NCBI RefSeq assembly: GCF_000422905.1 | Contig: NZ_AUGY01000050.1 | Location: 1 to 58,822 of the forward strand | Length of the DNA stretch: 58,822 nt | Source of the DNA: Paenibacillus alginolyticus DSM 5050 = NBRC 15375 | Lineage (GTDB): Bacteria; Bacillota; Bacilli; Paenibacillales; NBRC-103111 | Direction of reading: 5' to 3' | Translations under genes and position numbers: made by a program | The notes under the pieces: generated by a model | What the model was told of the DNA's origin: nothing | Databases searched by the model: none | Seen by the model: the letters and a program-made list of their open reading frames with translations, nothing else | Shown: positions 32,632 through 41,761 of the stretch, piece by piece | Numbering within the stretch: the first letter of the stretch is position 1 | How the letters are laid out: each line of letters begins with the position of its first letter

Positions 32632-34115
32632 CGTCCTCTCCCCCTTATCGCAGCCTTAGCCACCAAGCGATCATCGAAATCATGCTTGACCCCCATGACA
32701 TCCTGATACGTTTCGTGGCCTTTTCCCGCTATCAATATTACATCCTTAGGGCCTGCCCCTTCAATAGCCTTTTGTATTGCTTTTTTGCGATCCACGATTA
32801 ATTCATACTGTTCCTTCGGGTAATTCACCTCTTTTAGACCAGGAACAATATCATCAAGAATGGCATCTGGATTTTCCGTACGCGGATTATCGGAAGTCAC
32901 ATACAAATAATCACTATACTTAGCCGTAACCTTGCCCATTAGAGGACGTTTCGTTCGATCACGGTCACCCCCGCAGCCAAACACAGTGATCACCTTACCT
33001 TCTGCAAAGTCACGTACCGTAGATAAGGCATTCTCTAGACCATCTGGGGTATGAGCATAGTCAACCAAGACTAAGTAATCCTGTCCCTCATTCACAACCT
33101 CCATACGCCCATCTACAACCGTAATATCTTCTAAACTATTCCGGATCGCTTCAAGGGGAATCCCTTCCGCCAGTGCCGCAGCAATGGACCCAAGAGCATT
33201 GTACACGTTAAATTTACCCACCAGCTTCATTCTGAAAAAAGCCTCTCCCGCAAAGGAAATAAGCTGAAATTCCGTGCCTTGGGCTGTAATTCGAATATTT
33301 GTCGCCCTTACATCACACTCGTTCTCTATACCATATGTAATAATTTGCGCAGCTGTCAGCTTGCTGAACGTATGTGATGCATCGTCATCCGCATTGAGAA
33401 TAGCGTATTGACGCTCCTTGAGATCGGCTGAGAAACCATTTCCCAATCTAGAGAAGAGCAGTCCTTTTGCCGCAGCGTAAGCATCCATCGTTTTGTGATA
33501 ATCCAAATGATCTTGTGTTAAATTCGTGAAAATACCCGAACGGAAATGAACGCCCTTCACTCGACCTAATTCCAAGGCATGACTGGACACTTCCATAATG
33601 CAGTAATCCGTCTTTTGCTCACACATCTGGCGGAAGCTGCGCTGTAAATCGACGGCTTCTTGGGTTGTGCGCTCCATTTCCGTATAGGTATCGCCGATTT
33701 TCATTTGAATCGTTCCCATAAGACCCGTCGTAAAGCCTTGATCCCGCAATATTTTCTCGATCAAATAGGTCGATGTCGTTTTGCCATTCGTACCTGTAAT
33801 ACCAATTAATTTCAATTCCTTGCTAGGATAGCCATAGAAATGGGCTGATAAAGCCGCCATTGCATATCTCGCATCTTTCACAACAAGCTGAGGAATTGGC
33901 AAGTCAAGCACTCTTTCCGTTACAAGCGCAGAAGCCCCAAGCGCAATCGCTTTTGGGGCATAATCGTGACCATCTGCTGTCAGTCCAGGGATGCATAGAA
34001 ACAAATCCCCTGTTTTGATTTTACGAGAGTCTGCTTCAATCCCAGTAATCTCTGTTTCAGCATCTCCATGTATGTGGGTAATGAGCAGTGCGGAAGCAAG
34101 CTCCTGAAGTTTCAT
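32628..34115 (-). CDS. murE: UDP-MurNAc-tripeptide synthetase MurE, DAP type
   Basis: Adds meso-diaminopimelate to UDP-MurNAc-L-Ala-D-Glu. About 495 residues from the ATG at 34115 (AAGGAGAGGG upstream; an in-frame TTG six bases earlier is less likely). P-loop GITGTNGKTTSTYL (near 107-120), the carbamylated-Lys region, FGCGGDRDRTKRPLM and the DNPR motif in SDNPRTENPD are visible. DNPR is the known determinant of meso-DAP specificity, in agreement with the dapH-dapL-patA genes in this window. It overlaps murF by four bases. Confidence 0.97.
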   Translation of the reverse strand: MKLQELASALLITHIHGDAETEITGIEADSRKIKTGDLFLCIPGLTADGHDYAPKAIALGASALVTERVLDLPIPQLVVKDARYAMAALSAHFYGYPSKELKLIGITGTNGKTTSTYLIEKILRDQGFTTGLMGTIQMKIGDTYTEMERTTQEAVDLQRSFRQMCEQKTDYCIMEVSSHALELGRVKGVHFRSGIFTNLTQDHLDYHKTMDAYAAAKGLLFSRLGNGFSADLKERQYAILNADDDASHTFSKLTAAQIITYGIENECDVRATNIRITAQGTEFQLISFAGEAFFRMKLVGKFNVYNALGSIAAALAEGIPLEAIRNSLEDITVVDGRMEVVNEGQDYLVLVDYAHTPDGLENALSTVRDFAEGKVITVFGCGGDRDRTKRPLMGKVTAKYSDYLYVTSDNPRTENPDAILDDIVPGLKEVNYPKEQYELIVDRKKAIQKAIEGAGPKDVILIAGKGHETYQDVMGVKHDFDDRLVAKAAIRGRGR

Positions 34116-34224
34116 GAGCAACCCTCTCCTTAACGTTATTGCTACCTATTATTGACAATTTTATGCCAGTGGAAAAGCCAAACATGTCTTACTTGCAAAT
34201 CTTTTTTCGAGCGAACCAACCACA

Positions 34225-36153
34225 TTACTGCGGTGGCGCATTATTCGAGAGAAAAATGCGTATGGTTGACCCTTGGTCGACTCGTGAACCTGCCTTCGGC
34301 GCTTGACTAATGACATATTTGCCATTGCCGGACTTAGCCAGCCGGAAATTCATGTTCAGATCTTCTAATATATCATCAACGGAGGCTCCAACCAAGTCCG
34401 GCACCTCAACAACCGGTATTTCACCATAACGATAGTCTTTATCAAGCTGGTTTTTATCCGGTTCGACTTTCATATATCGCAATGCATCAGCCATCATATT
34501 CTTCACAAGCGGCGCTGCAATCAGACCTCCAAATTGAATCCCTTGAGGATCATCAACAGCTGCATAGATGACAATCTTCGGATTATCGGCCGGTGCGAAG
34601 CCAATGAAAGACACAATATGCTCATCCGGCGAATAACGTCCGTTAACAACTTTTTGCGCTGTCCCCGTCTTCCCACCTACGCGATAGCCGTCAATAAACG
34701 CATTGCGTCCTGTGCCTTTGGCAACTACGCTTTCAAGCGCTTCGCGCACCTGCTTCGAAGTCTCCTCCGAGATCACATTACGTACAAGCTCAGGCTCTAC
34801 TACATCAACAATCTCACCCGTATCCGGATTCGTAAATGACTTTGCCACGTACGGTTTGAAAAGTTTTCCTCCGTTAATTGCCGCAGAGACAGCCGTAATT
34901 TGCTGAATCGGTGTGACGGATACCCCTTGACCGAATGCTGTCGTCGCAAGCTCAACTGGACCCACCTGAGACGGTTTGAACATAATGCCGTTTTCTTCAC
35001 CGCCGAGGTCAATTCCTGTCTTCTTCCCAAAGCCAAACTTTGAAATGTAATCAAACAGCTTTTCCTTGCCTAAACGTTGTCCCATAACGACGAATCCGGG
35101 GTTACAGGAGTTTTGGACGACTTGCAGCATCGTTTCACTGCCATGACCGCCGCGTTTCCAACAGCGAAGTCTAGCTCCTCCAACCTCAATAAAACCAGGA
35201 TCATAAAATTGTTCGTTTTTTAGATCAACCTTTTTTTCCTCAAGTGCTGCAGCTAGCGTAATAATTTTAAAAGTAGAACCTGGCTCATATGTTTTCCAAA
35301 TCGGTAAGTTCCGGTTATAGGTTTCAGCCGGAAAATCCTTGTAATTGCCTGGTTCATAAGTAGGCCTGCTCCCCATGGCGAGGATTTCTCCATTGTTGGG
35401 ATCCATCATGATGGCAATCACATTTTGTGCCTTATATTGAACCATCGCCTGGTCCAATTCTCTTTCCAATACAGACTGCAGATGACTGTCAATCGTCAAC
35501 TTCATATTGAGGCCATCTTTGGGCTTCGTATAGGTATCCGTTGTCCCTTCCAGCGTTCTTCCTGCTGCATCCGTCATATAGGATATGCTTCCTGGTATAC
35601 CAGTCAATTGACTGTTATATTTTGCCTCAATGCCTGTCAGCCCTTTATCTAATCCAGCGAAGCCAAGGATATGGGCCGCTAACGGTCCAAAAGGGTAATA
35701 TCTTTTGTTATCTTCAGCTACCACAATACCTGGAAGATTCAGATTTCGTACTTCTTGCGCTTTTTCAATCGTTATTTTGCGTCCAGAAGGCTTGATGTCA
35801 TTTTGGGATGTTTTCTTTGTAATCTGTTTATAAATGTCATCTTCGTTCCCTTGCAGCACTTCAGCAAGTTTGGCCGCCGTACTTCGGGCGTCTTGAATTT
35901 GAACAGGAATAGCCACAATCGTAGGTGTGCTCATACTGTAAGTCATCGTTAGCCCATTGCGATCTTGAATCTCGCCTCGCTTGGGAGCAAACTCTATTTT
36001 TCTCCGCCAACTATCCTCTGCTTTATTCGCCAAGTCTTGTCCAATCCATAGCTGGACATAAGCTAGACGGAGAATAAGTGCTGTAAAGATGATAGTAGAA
36101 ATGATGAGCGCAGTAAACAATCTGCGACGAACGGTAACGTTAGAAACACGCAT
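34225..36153 (-). CDS. spoVD: Class B PBP SpoVD with PASTA domain
   Basis: A membrane-anchored transpeptidase for spore cortex, 642 residues. One N-terminal helix (about 11-33), the dimerisation domain (about 55-215), then the penicillin-binding domain with Ser293 in STFK, SCN (near 350), KTG in GGKTGTAQK (near 495), and a single C-terminal PASTA domain (about 577-638). One PASTA unit plus position beside murE and near spoVE identify SpoVD as opposed to PBP2B. It should pair with the SEDS protein SpoVE. The Cys-containing active-site region that StoA acts on in Bacillus cannot be judged here. Confidence 0.94.
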   Translation of the reverse strand: MRVSNVTVRRRLFTALIISTIIFTALILRLAYVQLWIGQDLANKAEDSWRRKIEFAPKRGEIQDRNGLTMTYSMSTPTIVAIPVQIQDARSTAAKLAEVLQGNEDDIYKQITKKTSQNDIKPSGRKITIEKAQEVRNLNLPGIVVAEDNKRYYPFGPLAAHILGFAGLDKGLTGIEAKYNSQLTGIPGSISYMTDAAGRTLEGTTDTYTKPKDGLNMKLTIDSHLQSVLERELDQAMVQYKAQNVIAIMMDPNNGEILAMGSRPTYEPGNYKDFPAETYNRNLPIWKTYEPGSTFKIITLAAALEEKKVDLKNEQFYDPGFIEVGGARLRCWKRGGHGSETMLQVVQNSCNPGFVVMGQRLGKEKLFDYISKFGFGKKTGIDLGGEENGIMFKPSQVGPVELATTAFGQGVSVTPIQQITAVSAAINGGKLFKPYVAKSFTNPDTGEIVDVVEPELVRNVISEETSKQVREALESVVAKGTGRNAFIDGYRVGGKTGTAQKVVNGRYSPDEHIVSFIGFAPADNPKIVIYAAVDDPQGIQFGGLIAAPLVKNMMADALRYMKVEPDKNQLDKDYRYGEIPVVEVPDLVGASVDDILEDLNMNFRLAKSGNGKYVISQAPKAGSRVDQGSTIRIFLSNNAPPQ

Positions 36154-36239
36154 GAACGTTCAGTCTCCCTTCCCAAATAAGTCAAGATCATTCCTAACAT
36201 GACTATTCGGGACAAACAGGGGTTAGAACAAGCTCTCCA

Positions 36240-38522
36240 TTAAGGTGTCTTTTTAGCTGTAGATCGCTGCGCTTCTATTTTCGTATTCGACGCTGGTGTT
36301 GACGTAGGTGTAGGCGTTGCTGAACTTGCAGCTGCTGATTTATCGCTTAATGGTTTGAGCTGCAAAGTCACACTTCTGCCCTCACCTTCCCCCGTAGTGG
36401 ATTGATCTGAGACATATCCTTCACCAGAGGTTTGACAGTCTACTTTAAAAAAGGAGCAGGCTTCAACAGCATCTCGAAGTGATCTACCGACCAAGTTAGG
36501 AAGCGGCATTTCATCAACAGTTTGCATAGCAACATATATTCGTTGCGTAGATAAGATTTCAGTACCTGCTTTCGGAAATTGATCCACAACCTTGGCTCCC
36601 TTACCGAAGACTTCAAGTGACAAACCGCTCTCCTTCGCTGTAGCCCTGGCGCTTTCTGCTGTCACTTCTGCAAAATTTGGCACAGTAAGCTTATTGGCTT
36701 CCTTCGCGACCATTTTGGTTTGCTTATTCGAAGCAACGCCCATATACTGCAGCGATTCACCTACAATTTCTTTAAATGCAGGAGCTAATACCTGCCCTCC
36801 TAAGTGATAGTTACCGCCTAAATCAGGTTGATCGGCGATCAAAGTAACTAAGATACGAGGATTTTCAGCAGGAGCGTATCCAATAAAGGAAATCACCCAT
36901 GTATCCGTGGAATACGTCTTTTCTCCAGGAAGGACTAAGTTAGCTGTTCCTGTCTTTCCTGCGACACGGTAGTCCTCCATAAAGGCAAGCTTACCTGTAC
37001 CAATATCTTGGTCAGATACAACTTGTTCTAAATATTCGGTGACCTGTTTAGCTGTTTTTTCACTTACGACTTGCCTAACCACTTGCGGCGCGAAAGATTG
37101 AATGCTTTTCCCTGTTTTCGGATCGACGATATCCTTTACAATGTGAGGCCACATCAATTTGCCGCCGTTGGCCATCGCTGCATATGCGGCTGTTTGTTGA
37201 ATGGCTGTAACGACGACCTTTCCTTGTCCATACGTTGCTGTTGCAAACTCAGATGGATATTTCATATCAATTAAACCGGAAACTTCATTCGGCATATCAA
37301 TATTCGTTTTTTGATCGAACCCAAATTTCGTAATGTAGTCTTTCAGCTTAGGCGGAGTTAGTTTCTCGTAACCCAATTTAACGAAGGCCACGTTACTAGA
37401 GCGCTTAAGACCATCTAAGAAAGATATTTTCCCCCACCCAACTCGGTTATGGTCATGAAGCTCTCTATCTTCAACCTTAATACTGCCAGACTGGTACATT
37501 TCATTCGGATTGAATAAACCCTCTTCTACAGCAGCTGCTAGAGTAACAACCTTAAACGTAGAGCCAGGCTCATAACGAGAAGCTATCGCATTATTTTTGA
37601 AATCACTTTGATCTTTAATCGTCCAATAGGTATTAGGGTTGAAAGTAGGCGTATTGGCCATTCCCAGAATTTCCATCGTTTGCGGATCAACAGCAATCGC
37701 CGTCAGGCTCTTCGGGTGCCACTTGTCATTTACTTTTGAGAGTGCGGTCTCCAAATAATACTGAATGTTTTTATCAATAGTGAGACGCACATTGTTTCCG
37801 TCTTGCGCTGGCTTGAAATTGATCTTGGAATCAGGAAGTTCAACGCCCTTTCCGTCCTTCTCGTAGCTCAACATTCCAGGAACCCCCTTAAGGGTTTGGT
37901 CTAGTTTAAGCTCTAATCCTATAGCCGCTTCGCCTTCTTTATTCGTATACCCTAGAATGTGAGAAGCTAATGTTTCACCTGGATAATAGCGTTTCTTATC
38001 TTCTAAAATAGTAATGCCTACGTTAGCTTTTGCGTTTAACTTGAGTTTTGTTTGAAGAGTTGAAATTAATCCACGTACTTGATCCGCCTTCTCTTTCTCA
38101 ATCTTCCAACCTTCATTTCTAATCTCCGTATAGACCGCAAAATCCGTACCATCCGGCTTCATTTTTGTAGCGCGATCACGGATTTTATTGACAAGCGTAG
38201 GCTTCGTAACATCCGATTCTTTCAAAATTTCCGCTAATCCTTGCGTAATATCCTCAGCGATTTTATAGCTATCAATCATTTTAGGATTAAGTGCAATGGT
38301 ATACGACGTTGCTTCCACGGCGAGCACTTTATTGTTTCGGTCCAGGATTGATCCCCTTACCGGATTTATCGTCTTATCTGTTTCCCATCTCTTCTCGGCT
38401 TTGTCTAGCAACCACGAAGCTTCTACCACTTGAATCCAATAGACTTTAGATAGGAGGACAACAAAAAGAAGGGTGAAGAACCCTCCAATTAGCAAAGATC
38501 GCAACTTAATTTTTTTTGTCAT
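36240..38522 (-). CDS. pbpB: Division transpeptidase PBP2B
   Basis: The septal class B penicillin-binding protein, 760 residues. One membrane helix (about 10-32), dimerisation region to about 240, transpeptidase motifs Ser321 in STFK, SSN (in RSSNVAFVK), KTG in AGKTGTANL, and two C-terminal PASTA domains (about 613-670 and 673-725). A low-complexity Ser/Thr/Pro tail ends the protein. It works with FtsW, FtsL and DivIB at the septum. It lies 16 bp after ftsL. The ribosome site is weak (GGGCAGGT), suggesting coupling to ftsL. Confidence 0.95.
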   Translation of the reverse strand: MTKKIKLRSLLIGGFFTLLFVVLLSKVYWIQVVEASWLLDKAEKRWETDKTINPVRGSILDRNNKVLAVEATSYTIALNPKMIDSYKIAEDITQGLAEILKESDVTKPTLVNKIRDRATKMKPDGTDFAVYTEIRNEGWKIEKEKADQVRGLISTLQTKLKLNAKANVGITILEDKKRYYPGETLASHILGYTNKEGEAAIGLELKLDQTLKGVPGMLSYEKDGKGVELPDSKINFKPAQDGNNVRLTIDKNIQYYLETALSKVNDKWHPKSLTAIAVDPQTMEILGMANTPTFNPNTYWTIKDQSDFKNNAIASRYEPGSTFKVVTLAAAVEEGLFNPNEMYQSGSIKVEDRELHDHNRVGWGKISFLDGLKRSSNVAFVKLGYEKLTPPKLKDYITKFGFDQKTNIDMPNEVSGLIDMKYPSEFATATYGQGKVVVTAIQQTAAYAAMANGGKLMWPHIVKDIVDPKTGKSIQSFAPQVVRQVVSEKTAKQVTEYLEQVVSDQDIGTGKLAFMEDYRVAGKTGTANLVLPGEKTYSTDTWVISFIGYAPAENPRILVTLIADQPDLGGNYHLGGQVLAPAFKEIVGESLQYMGVASNKQTKMVAKEANKLTVPNFAEVTAESARATAKESGLSLEVFGKGAKVVDQFPKAGTEILSTQRIYVAMQTVDEMPLPNLVGRSLRDAVEACSFFKVDCQTSGEGYVSDQSTTGEGEGRSVTLQLKPLSDKSAAASSATPTPTSTPASNTKIEAQRSTAKKTP

Positions 38523-38538
38523 ATGAAATACCTGCCCA

Positions 38539-38973
38539 TTACGGTTTAGAAGCTACTTTAGTATTTTTGCTATTGCTTGAACTTGATTTTGTTTTCTCTG
38601 GAGTGACTAAACTTACTTTCTTTTCATCTCCTAAATTAAACCCAAGCCGCACTGCCTCACCCTTCATACGTTCAGGACTTTGCAGCTTCTCTACTTCTTG
38701 CTTCAAAGCACTGTTCTGAGCTTGCATCTCACGAATTTCACTTTGCATTTTCAAGATATTAGCATTCATCTGATAAATGGCCGCGTAACGCCAGATAATA
38801 ACGCCCGCCACAATGACACAAAGGATTACAGTGAATAAATAGAGCATTTTCTCTTGCGTCGGCAACGTTTTATTGCGATAAACGACCTTTGTTGTTTCTC
38901 TTATTTTCACTTTAGGTGCTGGGGCCGAACGTTTTGGATCAAGAGCCAAATTGCCTTGGATGTAAGATGGCAT
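38539..38973 (-). CDS. ftsL: Cell-division protein FtsL
   Basis: A 144-residue bitopic protein, with a basic cytoplasmic tail (about 1-40), a single membrane helix (about 46-66) and an extracellular leucine-zipper-like coiled coil (about 70-105, MQSEIREMQAQNSALKQEVE). A Lys/Ser-rich tail follows. Position between rsmH and pbpB is diagnostic, since FtsL sequences are poorly conserved. AAAGGAGGAAATG lies before the start. It should form the trimeric complex with DivIB and DivIC that activates septal synthesis. Confidence 0.93.
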   Translation of the reverse strand: MPSYIQGNLALDPKRSAPAPKVKIRETTKVVYRNKTLPTQEKMLYLFTVILCVIVAGVIIWRYAAIYQMNANILKMQSEIREMQAQNSALKQEVEKLQSPERMKGEAVRLGFNLGDEKKVSLVTPEKTKSSSSNSKNTKVASKP

Positions 38974-38993
38974 ATTTCATTTCCTCCTTTGTG

Positions 38994-39944
38994 TCAAAGC
39001 TTTTCAGCGATTCGCAGCTTCGCAGATCTTGCCCTTTGATTGACTTCAAGCTCATGTTCACTTGGTAAAATTGGTTTTCGTGTTACTAATTTGACAATTC
39101 CGGTCTTCTCGCACACGCAAAATGGAAGATCCGAAGGACAGGTACATTTTTCAACGTTTTTCACGAAAAATTGTTTGCATATGCGATCTTCCAGTGAGTG
39201 GAAGGTAATTACAGCAACTCTGCCTTGTGGGGCTAGGCAACGGAGTGATTGCTCCAATGCTTCTTCAAAAGCTCCTAGTTCATCGTTCACCGCGATACGC
39301 AGTGCTTGGAAACTTCGCTTCGCTGGGTGGCCGCCGGTTCTTCTTGCTGCTGCAGGGATACCTTCCTTGATCAGCTCTACCAGCTCGCCAGTTGTTTCAA
39401 TCGGTTGTTTGGTCCGAGCTTCCACAATGACGCTTGCAATCCGCCTCGAAAACTTCTCTTCGCCATATTCAAACAAAATTCGCGCAATTTTGTCAGCAGG
39501 CCACTCATTGACGATCGTTTTGGCGGTTAATTCCGCCCTACGATCCATCCTCATGTCGAGCTCTGCATCATGGTTGTAGCTGAAGCCTCGATCCCCATCA
39601 TCCAGTTGAGGAGATGACACGCCAAGATCGAAGAGTATCCCATCTACCTGCGGTTTGCCATCTCGAAGTGCTCTAGGCTCATTCTGGAGTACCTGCTCAA
39701 GCTCTCTGAAATTGCTTTTCACTATTTTTACGCGATCCAGGTAAGGGGCTAACACGGTTTGAGCATTAGCTAAAGCGACATCATCCTGGTCTAGAGCAAT
39801 TAGCAAGCCGTTTGAACCTAACTTAGAAGCAATCAGGGAACTATGCCCTGCTCCTCCCATCGTACAATCCACGTAAACGCCATCCGGCTTTATATGTAAA
39901 CCTTCAACAGATTCTTCCTTTAGTACCGTCACATGATGAAACAC
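38994..39944 (-). CDS. rsmH: 16S rRNA m4C1402 methyltransferase RsmH
   Basis: SAM-dependent methylation of N4 of C1402 in the 16S rRNA decoding centre. Counting from the GTG at 39944, which has AGGAGG seven bases upstream, the protein is 316 residues, the usual size, and starts MFHHVTVLKEESVEGL. The longer reading from 40085 passes through a hairpin array and is not supported. Motifs include VDCTMGGAGHS (SAM loop), LFDLGVSSPQLDDGDRGFSY, MRMDRRAELTA, and RVAVITFHSLEDRICK (about 238-253). It belongs to the mraZ-rsmH-ftsL-pbpB operon head. Confidence 0.97.
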   Translation of the reverse strand: MFHHVTVLKEESVEGLHIKPDGVYVDCTMGGAGHSSLIASKLGSNGLLIALDQDDVALANAQTVLAPYLDRVKIVKSNFRELEQVLQNEPRALRDGKPQVDGILFDLGVSSPQLDDGDRGFSYNHDAELDMRMDRRAELTAKTIVNEWPADKIARILFEYGEEKFSRRIASVIVEARTKQPIETTGELVELIKEGIPAAARRTGGHPAKRSFQALRIAVNDELGAFEEALEQSLRCLAPQGRVAVITFHSLEDRICKQFFVKNVEKCTCPSDLPFCVCEKTGIVKLVTRKPILPSEHELEVNQRARSAKLRIAEKL

Positions 39945-39950
39945 CTGGTG

Positions 39951-40074
39951 TCCTCCTATGAGTTTTGCTTTAGCAAAACTTTCTACGTAAGCATATGCTG
40001 AGTTTTCCGTATGGAAAACTTGCATCGTAAGCATAATCTGAGTTTTGCCTTGGCAAAACTGACTTCGTAAGCCT
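39951..40074 (-). repeat. Three-unit 40-bp hairpin array, mraZ-rsmH
   Basis: The gap between mraZ and rsmH is filled by three tandem units beginning at 39960, 40000 and 40040 (exact 40-bp period). Each has GCTTACG, a short link, then an 8-bp stem AGTTTTSC-nnnn-GSAAAACT and a TCA. Stem changes are compensated: GTTTTGC pairs with GCAAAAC, GTTTTCC with GGAAAAC. The array starts immediately beyond the mraZ stop, and the last unit runs into ATAGGAGG, the rsmH ribosome site. It should therefore be transcribed and fold. Confidence 0.9.
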
Positions 40075-40512
40075 CTATAAATCAAAATTAAAATCGACGA
40101 GTTTCTCAGCTATTTCATTGAATGACTGTTCGGATTCATTGGCATAGCTTTCCCAAATTTGCTTGCTCCAAATCTCAACTCGGTTGGAAACTCCGATAAC
40201 CACACAATCCTTCTCAAGTTTGGCATGGTCCACGAGGTTACCTGGAATGTTCGCTCTACCTTGTTTATCGAGGTCACACTCCGTCGCACCGGAGAAGAAA
40301 AAGCGAGTGAAGGCACGCGCATCTGATTTCATTAGCGGCAGTGCTTTGAGCTTCTGCTCGAGTATCGCCCATTCCGATTGCGGATAAACGAATAAGCACT
40401 GATCCAGACCGCGGGTGATGACAAATGAGTCGCCGAGGGCTTCACGAAACTTGGCCGGGATGATCATTCGGCCTTTTTCGTCGATGCTATGTTGATATTC
40501 ACCCATGAACAT
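40075..40512 (-). CDS. mraZ: Transcriptional regulator MraZ
   Basis: A 145-residue DNA-binding protein with two SpoVT/AbrB-type domains, each with the DxxGR core: IDEKGRMIIPAKFRE (about 10-24) and LDKQGRANIPGNLV (about 88-101). It assembles as a ring and controls the promoter of its own dcw operon. I start at MFMGEYQHS (40512), the family N-terminus; upstream codons to 40674 run through the operator and a terminator. A ten-base-period GTGG repeat lies directly upstream. Confidence 0.96.
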   Translation of the reverse strand: MFMGEYQHSIDEKGRMIIPAKFREALGDSFVITRGLDQCLFVYPQSEWAILEQKLKALPLMKSDARAFTRFFFSGATECDLDKQGRANIPGNLVDHAKLEKDCVVIGVSNRVEIWSKQIWESYANESEQSFNEIAEKLVDFNFDL

Positions 40513-40520
40513 AGCATGGC

Positions 40521-40560
40521 GCCCCCTTTCCCTCCACTTTGTACCACTTTCCACCACATT
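40521..40560 (-). promoter_or_regulatory. Putative MraZ operator, 10-bp repeats
   Basis: On the minus strand four units follow at exact 10-bp spacing: AATGTGGTGG, AAAGTGGTAC, AAAGTGGAGG and a degenerate GAAAGGGGGC. Known MraZ sites are short G-rich direct repeats spaced by one helical turn (TGGGN units in E. coli, AAAGTG units in mycoplasmas). The array ends about 8 bases before the mraZ ATG and includes its ribosome site, so bound MraZ would repress its own operon. Confidence 0.75.
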
Positions 40561-40585
40561 TGAATCAATATTCGCTAAAAATAAA

Positions 40586-40615
40586 AGAAATCCTGCTACG
40601 GGAGCAGGATTTTCA
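40586..40615 (-). terminator. Terminator after DUF4349 gene
   Basis: On the minus strand ATCCTGCT-cccg-TAGCAGGAT then TTCTTTTATTTTT. It separates the lipoprotein gene from mraZ, leaving only about 70 bp for the dcw promoter. Confidence 0.8.
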
Positions 40616-40636
40616 AAATTATTTTCAATTTTAGGT

Positions 40637-41761
40637 CTATTCTGCGTCTTTTGCTCCTTGTTTCTCATCTTCAAGTGCGTTTAAAGAAGCATTTTGTTCT
40701 TTGAGCTGTAATCGCATCTCTTGCAGTTCTTTATTTCTTTTGCGTCTGAATACCCAGATCGGTACGCCAATCAACAGACAAATGACGAGAACCGGAAATG
40801 CAGCAGCTAGGAAAACGAGAATACCTTGCATGACAGCAACTAGTACATTTAGGCTAGAATTCCATGCTTTTTGAATGCGTTCCTCTAGTGTTAACTTATT
40901 AGGATCAGACAACAGCGGCTTATTACCCGTTTGCTGGTACATACGAAGCTCAATCGTCGAGTACGAGACATTTTGATCCAAATATCTGATCCGACCCTTT
41001 ATCTGTTCAATCGTTTCCTGTACTTTAGATAGCTCGTTTGAGAAAGCAAGCAGCTCATCCGTTTTTGAAGCCTTCTCCATAAAACCCAGTAGTCTGGTTT
41101 CTACCATTTGTTTGGCTTTGAGGCGTGAATTAAGATCCACATATTCCTCCGTGACGTCCTGCCCTTGAACGTTCCTTTGGAGCGACGGGCTCATCTTCTC
41201 CAAGCCATCTAGCAAGGAGACAAATCCATTTGCTGCGACTTTTATCGTGTACGTCCCGCCACGTTCCCCTGTATTCGCATTTTCCGAAAACTGCAGAATG
41301 TAAGCCCCGCTAAGAGCTACCAGGTCCCGGAGGGCTGTCTGAGCCTTGCTGTAATCATCTACAGGCATGACTAAGTTAGCTCGGTAGATTAACTTACGAT
41401 TAAATCCCGCTGCTTCATCGCTGCCCGTTGCTGGCATGACCGTGATCGGTGCATTTTTTACTTCCATAGACGCTAGTTCTGCGGCTTTCCCTCCAGCTGC
41501 AGCAGCTGGAGCTGCGGACTTAGCGTCATGCGCAGATTCTGGCTTTACTGCGTCGCTCGTCGCAGCCATGTTCATGTCTTTGGATAATGCCGCTGACGAG
41601 TCACTTTTTGATGAACTACAGCCTGAAAGTAGACTAATTACTAACATACATGATGCTAACAGGACAGAAAGCTTCAGCTCAAAGCTTTTCCTCTTAGTTT
41701 TTTTAGCATCAATACTGCTTTGCATGAACTTATCGTTTTCTTTGCTATTCAAGACCCCCAT
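40637..41761 (-). CDS. DUF4349 lipoprotein
   Basis: A 374-residue exported protein. A basic N-terminus, a hydrophobic segment and the lipobox LLSGC (Cys near 48) mark it as a lipoprotein, processed by LspA. An Ala/Ser-rich linker (about 50-110) leads to the DUF4349 domain (about 120-335) with LIYRANLVMPVDDY, VDLNSRLKAKQ and a coiled-coil stretch, and a membrane helix near 315-340 is followed by a basic, charged tail. The double anchorage suggests a sensor or envelope scaffold, but function is unknown. It lies between ahcY and mraZ, where Bacillus has no gene. The start codon is not firmly placed: an in-frame ATG lies 12 codons downstream. Confidence 0.8.
   Translation of the reverse strand: MGVLNSKENDKFMQSSIDAKKTKRKSFELKLSVLLASCMLVISLLSGCSSSKSDSSAALSKDMNMAATSDAVKPESAHDAKSAAPAAAAGGKAAELASMEVKNAPITVMPATGSDEAAGFNRKLIYRANLVMPVDDYSKAQTALRDLVALSGAYILQFSENANTGERGGTYTIKVAANGFVSLLDGLEKMSPSLQRNVQGQDVTEEYVDLNSRLKAKQMVETRLLGFMEKASKTDELLAFSNELSKVQETIEQIKGRIRYLDQNVSYSTIELRMYQQTGNKPLLSDPNKLTLEERIQKAWNSSLNVLVAVMQGILVFLAAAFPVLVICLLIGVPIWVFRRKRNKELQEMRLQLKEQNASLNALEDEKQGAKDAE

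Noticed and set aside
39040..39579. 179-codon plus-strand frame inside rsmH
   Set aside because: Antisense to rsmH; its residues mirror the conserved rsmH codons.
39951..40074. CRISPR array
   Set aside because: The 40-bp units are whole repeats without unique spacers, and no cas gene is near; it is a hairpin array.
40513..40674. N-terminal extension of mraZ
   Set aside because: The added codons cross the MraZ repeats and a terminator; the family starts at MFMGEYQ.
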